A DNA stretch of 27,802 nt, taken from contig CAYJGR010000023.1 of assembly GCA_964370005.1 (NCBI GenBank), positions 1 to 27,802 on the forward strand, in the 5' to 3' direction. The notes below the pieces were generated by a model, which was given only the letters and a program-made list of their open reading frames with translations, did not search any database and was not told the origin of the DNA. Below are positions 16,501-24,000 of the stretch, piece by piece. Within the stretch, counting starts at the first letter, position 1. The number at the start of each line of letters is the position of its first letter. Origin of the DNA: Heteroruminococcus sp964370005. GTDB lineage: Bacteria > Bacillota > Clostridia > Oscillospirales > Ruminococcaceae. Position numbers and translations under genes: made by a program.

Positions 16501-16811
16501 TGATATTTTGTTATGAGGCGGTCGTAGCTGAGGCGGTCGGCCACAGCCGAAATGCCAAGTCCCGCACAAACCGTCTCAACCGAGAAGCTATCCCGCCCGC
16601 CACCAAGTCCGCCGAGCAGTATTACAACATCGTGTGAGGCAAGCCCCTGTGCAATCTCAGCCTGAAGTCGTTCACGGCTGTCGGCTACCTTTGGGGTGGA
16701 GTCATATCCAAGGCTTAGAAGATCAAGCTCTGATGTTATATACTTAAAATTTTGTTCCAGCACCGATTTTAGGTGCTCCCGTCGTCCAACGGCTATGATT
16801 TGAGCAGTCAT
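13536..16811 (-). CDS. CinA-like domain fused to membrane-anchored class B sortase with WLT repeats and Ser-rich tail
   Basis: One uninterrupted 1091-aa frame. Residues 1 to about 170 resemble the CinA N-terminal (MoCF-like) domain: IIAVGRREHL, VVILLGGLGGG, ILMLPDNPAELVSMF. Residues of about 240-400 resemble the CinA/PncC C-terminal domain: SMAESGTNMG, WGAVSKQTAVAMAEAARRLG, GVAITGGSG. A membrane segment at about 482-504 leads to a class B sortase domain with His607 (YAHNM), Cys703 (TLSTCDYS) and Arg717 (ARFVVVA), a complete triad for transpeptidation. Then follow four WLT-type repeats, two about 60-aa repeats, a serine run and an acidic Gly/Pro tail. The topology implies CinA inside and sortase outside. 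Start: ATG 16811 has AGGAGG upstream and matches CinA starts; ATG 16841 overlaps thiI and lacks a site. It is 22 bp after thiI. Confidence 0.85.
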   Translation of the reverse strand: MTAQIIAVGRREHLKSVLEQNFKYITSELDLLSLGYDSTPKVADSRERLQAEIAQGLASHDVVILLGGLGGGRDSFSVETVCAGLGISAVADRLSYDRLITKYQLMDRPLPEGAATCVGLPTGGTVFQNLRGDCPGGAITASGQCILMLPDNPAELVSMFSAHAFGFLSKFMGQNIMRRSVGVMGSDAGEISSLLGVEIMRGTNPKITLVPDDGGITIMITAEGQTLPQAAAISANATQQITSKLGSRVYGVDMGGGIASAVAQGLRENSLSVSMAESGTNMGLVGSLAAQVGGSALIGQAVDASSAKGKVETLGISADQLRDWGAVSKQTAVAMAEAARRLGGSSLGVAITGGSGSQREGGAGVAYVAVADGSNGWVRRLSIQSENKDFIRSVCISQVLNMLRLRVNNPTEIMSAASPLEELLAGPSGAKAAGIISAFTPKKRGQRTTQEESDLKNSSSTPRNSFVAAKKALDRREIIRRVILIVAIVVFVSSIAYIISIYVGRANNKQLTEELSGMLVDENYVPPDDYPSEYLNKFAALWERNGDIAGWVKIDGTQVDYPVVQGQDNLFYERRDFDGNNNDHGVPFLDYRVDQYDQSENSIIYAHNMNDGQMFGELMNYKNLNYYREHPIVTYDSVYEEHQYKIIGVFLVTANDPEFMYHNMINLSEEGLVNYVNEVRSRSLINTTVDVNTSDKLLTLSTCDYSFDDVLNSNIARFVVVARQVREGESLDVDVSGASINQSPVMPQEWYDQLARDLAAQQAAEEEAAASQSAQNSGDSSAWLTEQEINAMRDMGYSDADIWYEAEKRREEMTEWLTPNEMDTLTAQEKNDVMIMRRDEKWLTEDQASRLDEYDKRSQIEKNKAEAELYLTADEIASLATWADMQTLIEQRKTEAGASSSASMEALRTAARPYMDAAGLNSLMGGSDYNAFLETLILQPQNQWDSLCKQKATEINNANASASASASASMEALRTAAGQAMNSAGLDALMGGVGSTAYNAFLETLVNSPQSGWDALCEDEADRLSASTVAPSSSSSSSSSSSSSSSSVASESSSSSVAEVSSSSSSQSTTDGDGTGDGTGDPPPEGDPATE
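13750..14111 (-). repeat. Tandem repeat of about 200 bp inside the sortase fusion gene
   Basis: Two consecutive units (about 13750-13910 and 13962-14111) encode SASMEALRTAA, then AGL-x-x-LMGG, YNAFLETL, and W-D-x-LC. The DNA of the unit starts is nearly identical (GCGGTGCGCAGTGCCTCCAT in both). Alanine/serine spacers separate them. This is intragenic duplication in the extracellular part. Confidence 0.85.
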
Positions 16812-16833
16812 CAGTGGCCTGTCCTCCTGTGTT

Positions 16834-18033
16834 TTAGGCATAGGTTAAAACTTTATCTTCATCCTGTCTGAACATTTTGGCGGTCGCATTTGTGGCGGCA
16901 TCCTCCACAAGCTGTTCTATGTCGAGAGCTTGTTCTATCGTCTCGAGATCCTGCACCCTCGGCTTTGTCTTGGGATGCTTTGGCGTGAATACCGTACAGC
17001 AGTCCTCAAAGGGTAGTACCGATAACTCAAATGTGTCTATCTTTCGAGCGATGGCGACAATCTCTTCCTTGTCAAGCCCTATCACAGGGCGGAGCACCGG
17101 TAGCTCGGTCACTATATCGGTGCATCCCAGTGCCTGCATGGTTTGGCTTGCCACCTGCCCAAGACTTTCGCCCGTCACAAGTGCGCCACAGTTTTCTTTT
17201 ATGGCAATTTTCTCGGCGATGCGCATCATAAAACGACGCATAACAATGGTGGAATATTCCTCGGGTACATTGTCACGAATTTTTTCCTGTATGTCGGTAA
17301 AAGGTACGTTGTAGAGGTATATGCGCCCACACCATGCCGTCATTTTTTGCGCAAGTTGTTCGACCTTGTGCAGTGCTCGGGGGCTGGTGTAAGGGGGACT
17401 TGCAAAGTGCACCCCTATAAGTTCCACGCCTCGCTTTGCCATCATGCACCCCGCCACAGGGCTATCTATACCGCCCGATAGCAGAAGTGCGCCACGGCCA
17501 CCACTTCCCACGGGGATGCCCCCCGCACCGGCTATCTGTCCGGCATGAACATAGGCACCAAAATCACGTATTTCGACCTGCACCACCACCTCGGGGTTGT
17601 GCACATCCACCTTGAGGTTTGAAAATGCTTGCAACAGATATCCGCCGAGTTCGGCCGATATCGCAGGTGAGCCGAGGGGGAAGGTCTTATCACTGCGCTT
17701 TGTTTCGACCTTGAAGGTGCGGGCAGTGCTTAAAATCGGTGCTAAATATTCCTGAGCCCTCTCGCATATGGCCTGCATATCCTTGGGCGCAACCCCCGCT
17801 CTGCACAGTGCGGCAATGCCGTAAACTGTGGACAGTTTCTCGACTGCTAAATCTAAATCGGCCTGTTCATCGGGTGGCATGACATATATAGTCGATTGTG
17901 CCTTTGAAAATTTGTAGTTACCCAGTGGCGAGAGTCTGCGCTTGCAGTTCTTTATCAGTATATCCTCAAATGTGCCTCTGTTGAGGCCTTTTAAGGCGAT
18001 CTCACCGTTTTTTAGGAGAATTATTTCATTCAT
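16834..18033 (-). CDS. thiI: tRNA 4-thiouridine synthase ThiI
   Basis: A 399-aa enzyme that adenylates U8 of tRNA and inserts sulfur to form 4-thiouridine. In some bacteria it also serves thiazole synthesis. Seen: an N-terminal ferredoxin-like region (LKNGEIALKGLNRG), a THUMP domain to about residue 165, and the PP-loop SGGIDSP at residues 186-192, followed by ALVTGESLGQVASQT. There is no C-terminal rhodanese domain, so this is the short form that receives sulfur from a partner desulfurase. That partner is the gene 22 bp upstream, as in the Bacillus nifZ-thiI pair. Start: ATG 18033 preceded by AAAGGCGG; ATG 18051 in frame has no site of its own. Confidence 0.96.
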   Translation of the reverse strand: MNEIILLKNGEIALKGLNRGTFEDILIKNCKRRLSPLGNYKFSKAQSTIYVMPPDEQADLDLAVEKLSTVYGIAALCRAGVAPKDMQAICERAQEYLAPILSTARTFKVETKRSDKTFPLGSPAISAELGGYLLQAFSNLKVDVHNPEVVVQVEIRDFGAYVHAGQIAGAGGIPVGSGGRGALLLSGGIDSPVAGCMMAKRGVELIGVHFASPPYTSPRALHKVEQLAQKMTAWCGRIYLYNVPFTDIQEKIRDNVPEEYSTIVMRRFMMRIAEKIAIKENCGALVTGESLGQVASQTMQALGCTDIVTELPVLRPVIGLDKEEIVAIARKIDTFELSVLPFEDCCTVFTPKHPKTKPRVQDLETIEQALDIEQLVEDAATNATAKMFRQDEDKVLTYA

Positions 18034-18055
18034 ATAATGACCGCCTTTCATCTAA

Positions 18056-19195
18056 TCAGGTGTGCGCCAGTTTTGCCATGGCTTGTTTTAGGGCGTCGGT
18101 GAAGGCTGTGATGTGCTGTGGGGTTGTGGTGGTGCCAAAACTTATGCGCAGTGCTGAGTCTATGCGCTCGTTACTAAGCCCCATGGCCGTGAGCACATGA
18201 CTTCTCGAACCTTTGGCACAGGCCGAACCACTCGACACATACACCCCATGTTCCTCTAAAAAGTGTATAAGCGTCTCGGAACGATAGCCCATAACCGAGA
18301 TGTTCAGTATATGTGGTGCGCCACTTCGGGGTGAATTGATGCATACACCCTCCATTTGTTCTAAAATTGTAATAATTTGCCCGCGCAAATCCTTGTAAAT
18401 CTCTTGCTGTTTTGCCATATTCGCATTCATTTTTTCGGTGGCAAGTCCCATGGCGCATATGAGCGGGACATGCTCGGTGCCGGGGCGCAGGCCTTGTTCC
18501 TGACCGCCACCCTGTAGCAGTGGCGATAACCTCACCCCGTCGGCACGATATAACACCCCTACCCCTTTGGGGGCGGAGATCTTATGTCCGCTGGCCGTTA
18601 CCATATCTATACCCATATTCTTTGGTAAAATGGGCAAACGGCAAAACCCTTGCACGGCATCACAGTGTACAAGCGTATTGGGATTCTTGGCCTTGACCGC
18701 TTTTGAGAGTGCCGAGAGGTCGGTTATAGCGCCTGTCTCACTGCCCACTGCCATACAGGATACAAGGGCGGTTTTGTCGTTCACAGCCTCGGCCATGGCC
18801 TCTATATCGGGTAGGCCGTCGGATTTTGGGGCGATACGGATTATCTCCCATCCCTCGCCCTCACACCAGTTCATACTGCGAAGTACCGAGGAATGTTCGG
18901 TCGTGCTGACAATCATACGTCCGATGTTTCTTTTTTTTGTGATGGCAAGACCGCATATGGCCAAATTGTTGGCCTCGGTGCCACTTGAAGTGAAAACAAT
19001 TTGCTTTGTATCACATCCAAAAACTTTTGCCACCTGTGTTCTTGCTTTTTCGATGGCCAGTTGTGCCTCAAAGCCTTTTTTGTGAAGTGAGGAGGGGTTG
19101 CCATAGCCTGTACACATCATATCATATGCAAGTTTTGCGACTTCGGGGTCGGTCGGGGTGCTTGCGCTATTGTCAAGATAAAATTCTAAAGACAT
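18056..19195 (-). CDS. Cysteine desulfurase (NifS/IscS family)
   Basis: A 379-aa PLP enzyme that removes sulfur from cysteine and passes it as persulfide. Seen: YLDNSASTPTDPEV at the start, SSGTEANNLAI, TTEHSSV, the PLP lysine Lys205 in SGHKISAPKG, and the persulfide cysteine Cys326 in SSGSACAKGS. The active-site loop is the long type seen in group I desulfurases. It lies directly upstream of thiI on the same strand, so its likely job is sulfur delivery for s4U. No iscU or other iron-sulfur scaffold gene is adjacent. Start: ATG with AAGGAG about 6 nt upstream, matching family starts. Confidence 0.96.
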   Translation of the reverse strand: MSLEFYLDNSASTPTDPEVAKLAYDMMCTGYGNPSSLHKKGFEAQLAIEKARTQVAKVFGCDTKQIVFTSSGTEANNLAICGLAITKKRNIGRMIVSTTEHSSVLRSMNWCEGEGWEIIRIAPKSDGLPDIEAMAEAVNDKTALVSCMAVGSETGAITDLSALSKAVKAKNPNTLVHCDAVQGFCRLPILPKNMGIDMVTASGHKISAPKGVGVLYRADGVRLSPLLQGGGQEQGLRPGTEHVPLICAMGLATEKMNANMAKQQEIYKDLRGQIITILEQMEGVCINSPRSGAPHILNISVMGYRSETLIHFLEEHGVYVSSGSACAKGSRSHVLTAMGLSNERIDSALRISFGTTTTPQHITAFTDALKQAMAKLAHT

Positions 19196-19212
19196 ATTTG
19201 CTCCTTAAATTG

Positions 19213-19255
19213 AGTTTTTGCCCCAAATGTCGGCGCAATAGTTTTTTGCCTCAAA
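19213..19255 (-). repeat. Two near-identical 15-16-bp repeats in the desulfurase leader
   Basis: On the plus strand AGTTTTTGCCCCAAA (19213-19227) and AGTTTTTTGCCTCAAA (19240-19255) stand 27 bp apart in the same orientation. They lie between the predicted transcription start (about 19261) and the start codon. They could be a tandem operator or RNA element, or chance low-complexity similarity. Confidence 0.45.
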
Positions 19256-19267
19256 CGTCCATCTGCC

Positions 19268-19296
19268 ATTATAACTTATATTTTTTGGTTTTTCAA
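19268..19296 (-). promoter_or_regulatory. Sigma-A promoter of the desulfurase-thiI-sortase operon
   Basis: On the minus strand there is TTGAAA (19291-19296), exactly 17 bp, then a perfect TATAAT (19268-19273). Transcription would start near 19261, giving a leader of about 65 nt before the desulfurase ATG. Confidence 0.75.
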
Positions 19297-19443
19297 TTTT
19301 TTTAATTGTTTTTTCAGCGCTTTTTCACAATCTATTTACATTCATTTAGAGCATCAGCTTTCAAAGGGTAATAATAACAGACAAATGTGACAAAATAGTG
19401 AAAAGTATCCATATAAATATGTAAATCGTTTGGAGGAATGAGG

Positions 19444-20874
19444 GTGAACTATAAAAAGAGATTACCCATAATCTTGGGAAGTGTGGCGGTGGCAATGTTT
19501 GTAGGTCTTGGCACATTCGCCATCTATCAGTACAATCAAGCAAGGCTATATGAACGCCACCTCAGTTATGGCTATCTGCGCTCACTGCAACAACTCACCG
19601 ACAGTATGCATTCGGTGGCGGTAGATCTTGAAAAAGCAAGCTATACCGGTACTTCGGCGGGGCTCAGTGAGGTGTCGGCACGGTTGTGGAGGGAATCAGG
19701 CACGGCCAAAACAGCGCTGTCGGCACTTCCACTTGGGCAATCCCATCTTGAAGATACCAATTTGTTTTTATCCCAGGTGGGTGACTACGCCATGTCACTC
19801 TCACGTGCGGCGGCCAGGGGGGAACCCCCCACCCCTGCCCAGCAGCAGGAGCTGACCGAGCTTGTGGACTACGCCAAAAGCCTGACCGATAGTGTCGATT
19901 TGCTCGAAAACGGTGTATCGTCGGGTGAGATACCACTGCATTATGTGGCGCTGGGCTATTTGCGGGAGAACGATGGCGACACCATGACCATATCCGAAAA
20001 CGCCGACATCCCCGCCGCCGCACAAGGGGAGGAGCAGGTGGACACAGAGGAGGATACCCACCCCACAGGCACCGCCCATGAGCAACTGTACACCGCCATG
20101 GAGGAGGGGTTTGCGGGTTATCCACGGCTGATATATGACGGGCCGTTTTCGACCCATCTTGACGATCAAAACCCCGCAATGCTCGAAAACATGAGCCATG
20201 TGTCCATGGAACAGGCCAGAGGGCGGGCAAGCTCGGTACTCGGGGTATCTTTGGGGGGGCTAAGCTTTGACGGCGACGAGCACTCGGCGCTTGAGGCCTA
20301 CCGTTTTAGCAGTGGGGACGGCCAAACCATCGCCCTGACAAAGCAGGGGGGACTGATTTCCTATTACCAACACGACCGTGAAGTCGAGGGGCAGACCATC
20401 AGTCTGACCACGGCCAAGGATGTGGCACAAACCGCCCTTGCCGGCATGGGTTTTTACAACATGGATAGCAGTTACTACGAGGTGAGCGGCGGGGTGGTTA
20501 TATACAACTTTGCCCATATGGAGGGGGACATCACCTGTTACACCGACCTGATAAAAGTGGGGGGGGCGCTTGACACAGGCGAGGTGGTACGGGTGGATGC
20601 ACGTGGGTATCTCATGAACCATACCGATCGTCTACTGCCCGCCCCAAGCGTGAGTGTGGCACAGGCGCAGGAGAATGTGAGCAGTGTGCTTAGTGTCACC
20701 TCACATGCCCTCGCCCTCATACCCTCGCCCGGCATGGAGGAGCTACTATGCTATGAATTTTCCTGCACCGGCACCGATGGGCGTGAAGTGCTTGTCTATA
20801 TAAATGCCGTTACAGGGCATCAAGAGCAGATACTTCTTTTAGAGATTGGAGAGAATGGGAAGTTGACGGTATAG
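19444..20874 (+). CDS. ypeB: Germination protein YpeB
   Basis: A 476-aa protein with an N-terminal membrane segment (about residues 8-28, IILGSVAVAMFVGLGTFAIY) followed by the YpeB helical region (YERHLSYGYLRSLQQLTDSM). The C-terminal half contains PepSY-type units: SMEQARGRASSVLGV, LTTAKDVAQTALAGMG and VSVAQAQENVSSVL. In Bacillus, YpeB is needed to place and stabilise the spore cortex-lytic enzyme SleB, and the two genes form one operon. Here no sleB is adjacent: the gene upstream is divergent and the one downstream convergent. Start: GTG 19444 has GGAGG 7 nt upstream; the in-frame ATG at 19438 would be only one base from that site. No clear sigma-G promoter was found in 19297-19440. Confidence 0.92.
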   Translation: MNYKKRLPIILGSVAVAMFVGLGTFAIYQYNQARLYERHLSYGYLRSLQQLTDSMHSVAVDLEKASYTGTSAGLSEVSARLWRESGTAKTALSALPLGQSHLEDTNLFLSQVGDYAMSLSRAAARGEPPTPAQQQELTELVDYAKSLTDSVDLLENGVSSGEIPLHYVALGYLRENDGDTMTISENADIPAAAQGEEQVDTEEDTHPTGTAHEQLYTAMEEGFAGYPRLIYDGPFSTHLDDQNPAMLENMSHVSMEQARGRASSVLGVSLGGLSFDGDEHSALEAYRFSSGDGQTIALTKQGGLISYYQHDREVEGQTISLTTAKDVAQTALAGMGFYNMDSSYYEVSGGVVIYNFAHMEGDITCYTDLIKVGGALDTGEVVRVDARGYLMNHTDRLLPAPSVSVAQAQENVSSVLSVTSHALALIPSPGMEELLCYEFSCTGTDGREVLVYINAVTGHQEQILLLEIGENGKLTV

Positions 20875-21035
20875 ATGTGCGCATATTATATATACCGCTT
20901 GAATTTTTATGCTTTGGGATGAGGGTGGCAAAGGCGGGATGATGCCCGTGGTGTGGGCGGGCTTATTCCCGCCGAGCCAGCGTCGTCTCACAAGCAAAAA
21001 AGTCAAGTGGAAGAAGTGCTTATCGCCACAAAAAT
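20875..21035. other. Spacer between ypeB and the terminator
   Basis: No gene is seen. A GGCGGG/CCCGCC hairpin (20956-20973, loop CTTATT) is present. So are the words TGATGCCCGTGG (20940-20951) and CGGGCTTAT (20958-20966), which also occur in the 11551-11585 spacer. Confidence 0.4.
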
Positions 21036-21075
21036 TGCCCCCTACCACAACGGCAGGGGGCATGATTTTTTGTAT
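21036..21075. terminator. Intrinsic terminator between convergent ypeB and the macroglobulin gene
   Basis: TGCCCCCT (21036-21043) pairs with AGGGGGCA (21055-21062) around an 11-nt loop. It is followed by TGATTTTTTGT on the plus strand and by AATTTTTGTGG on the minus strand, so it can serve both convergent genes. Confidence 0.8.
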
Positions 21076-21095
21076 TACACGTCGGGCAAGTCGGG

Positions 21096-24000
21096 TTATC
21101 CCTCACTTTGGCTATAACTCACCACTTGTGCCAAAGGATCACCACTCGGGTACTCGTTTATGGTGATCGTACCCCCATCGCTTAGTGCCACCCGTCCGCT
21201 GCTTGTGTCGGTGAGGTAGGCCTGTGATATCACATACTCGCCGGGAAGGGCACAGCGCATGGTGTAGCTCAGTTCAAGTGTGATAACTTCGTCATACTCA
21301 TCCTCGGGGGCGTTTTCTCTGTCTATGTTCACTCCATAGACCACCTTTTGCTCCTCGCTGGATTGGAAGTAGTAGGTAGCCACCCTGCCGTGATTGCCCC
21401 AGCTATTATATTTATCAAAAACAAAGCGTGCACCACTTGGGATATAGTCCTCAAATGTGTAGTAGCCATCGGGGGCAAATTCATCAAACTCAATGGTGTA
21501 GTTTACATAGACGATATCACCCGCCGAGAAGGTGTCGCCACTCTCGCCCACCTCGGGGTACATGCGGTGGGTTATGCTCACGCCTTCTATAGGTTCTATC
21601 GCTGTGGGGTCGGCCTCGGTGACATAGTAGGCACTCGCCCCCACATCGCCCTCTATCACCTCAAAGTTTGCACTCTGTAGCTCCTCGGCGCTCACAAAGG
21701 TGACATATTCCACCCCACGTCCCGCAAGCTCGACCGTGTGGGTCTCGCCGTCCTTTTGATAGCTCACACTGCCACCCGCATCCGAGAGGGGCGGGAAGCT
21801 TCTGGCATACAGCAGCAGTTCGAGGTTGGCAAGACTCTTATCCGATGGGTTGTCACACAGATATTTTGCCAGCAGGTGTGCATCCTCATGGCCTATCGCT
21901 GCGGCGGCCAAAAGTGCTCGGGTTGTGGCCTCATAGCTAAGGTCACGCGTATCCTGTTCGTTCTCGCCTTCGGCCACAACATAGCCCCAATCGTTTTCTT
22001 TGACCAAAAGCGGTGCAATATCCTCGTTGTAGGCCGTTTGTGCGCCCTGCATATCGCCCACAAGCCCCAGTCCCGCTATTATAATAGCCCGTTGTTGCCA
22101 GTCGTAATAGGGATCATCCATAAGACTGCGAAGGTCATTCAGCACAGGCCTGCCTGTAGCCGCCAGGGTAAAGTATGCACCCAGACGCTGGTCGGGGGTA
22201 AGCTCGGGATACTCGGCCTCGTAATTCTCGCCATACCGCTCCATATAGCCCTCATAGAGCATATTCTCGGCCACATTGTACACATTTTGTGCGCTGAGCA
22301 GTTCGGGCATGACGGCCATGGCCTTGCCTGTCAGTAGCCAGTCAACCACACCACCCGGCATAAGGCTCAAGCCCCCGCCTGTGACATAACCGTCGCTCGG
22401 GTCGTCAAACTGCATCTGCTCATCGAAGTAGTAGGGCAGTTCCTCGCCACTTTCACGCAGTTGTGTTATAGCCCATTCACGGCCTATGCGTTGGTCGATT
22501 CTGCGCCCATCACTTGCCAGCAGTGCCTGCAACACATCGCTGTACACCTCATAATTTGCATCATACAGTGATATGCTGACAGGGTAGCGCACCGCCTCGA
22601 TGTCAAGCGGTTGTGTGATGTCGATATCGGTCGTGACCGAGCGCTCGAGGGCGCTGTCCTTGACTGTAAAGTCCATAAGCACGGTATCGGTCTTGCCGTT
22701 GTGGGTGGCGGTAATTCGCATGGTGTAGTTTCCTGCCACCCGCTGACCGAAGTTGAATGTCGCAAGCTCGCCTGTGCCCTGTAGGGTATCCAGTACCGTG
22801 TCGCCCTGCATCAGCTCGGCGGTGTACTCTGTACTGTTCATGTTGGCGGGCGGGTTCGTACGCCCACGGGCGGTAAATGTGATATCATCCCCCACCAAAT
22901 ATATATCGCTGAGAAGCGGTTGCACAAAGAACTCAAGCCCCGCATCTATATTATAGGTGGTGTCGCCGGCCTGCTTGTGATCGGGGGTATAGCCCACGCC
23001 GGTTAGTCGCCAGCTTGTGAGGTTATCGGGCAATGTGAAGGTGACCTCGGCCTTGCCCTGTGAGTCGGTAATACCGCTCATAAATGCCGCCGTGTCAAAG
23101 AAATCCATGCGTCGGCTTTCTCCATCACCTCCACCGCCACCCTTGCCGCCTCCAAAGTCGGGGTTGGCCTCAAGGTTCTCACCAAGGTAAGGCATGTAAG
23201 AGGTGTTCATCCGCATCTGCTGTGGGTAAACCCATTTGTATAGGTCGCCTATAGCCATGTAATCTTGGTCAACCAAGGCGAACAATGCCTCGTCCACCAC
23301 ACTTATGGCGTAGCTTGCATCGGGTACAGCCTGCCCATCCTTTGTCACACTCAGTGTCGCCGTGACCTCCTCGCCGGGGGTGTAACGCTCCTTGTCGGTC
23401 GCTATATCAAATTCAAGCTCCCGCCCCTCGTAGGCATATCTCACCTCAACAAGGTTTACAGGATAGATATGCTCGCCGTCAAAGTAAGCGCTGTATATAT
23501 TTGTCCAAGGTATCATGGCGTCGGCCATACTGACAGTGTGTGTACCATCGGTCGATACCTCGGCGCTCATGATGCCATCCCGCACCATGACACTCAGCAG
23601 ACTGCCCGAGAAATCCATAGGTAGGCTGTTCTCGTACAGGGTGAGCATCTTTTCTTCGCCGTCACCCATATCCAAACTCCACACCATCTCATTTGTCCGG
23701 GTATCCCACATCCTGTACTCTTTATAACCCATTTCTATAGATTCTTTGCGATACTGATTGGTAAAACTTCCGATGTATTCGTCATAGAAAAACTCACGGT
23801 CGTTAAAATCTCGACCTGTTATGCGCAGCTCGTAGTAGAAATCCCCCTCTTTATCGGCCGGCACATCCTCTATAGTGGCGATGCCGTCCTGTGTCACAAG
23901 GTTGTAGGTTTCGACCAGTGTTTCCTGCTCGGTGTAGGTGTAGAGGGGGCGTACCACTTGATTTACATAGTCGTAATACTCGCCTGTTTGCTCTGCCACC

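Noticed and set aside
19297..19443. Sigma-G promoter for ypeB
   Set aside because: The AT-rich region gives partial matches only; no pair fits both -35 and -10 consensus at suitable spacing.
19664..20230. Minus-strand open frame of 188 aa opposite ypeB
   Set aside because: Low-complexity Pro/Arg/Cys-rich composition typical of a shadow frame; ypeB is the real gene.
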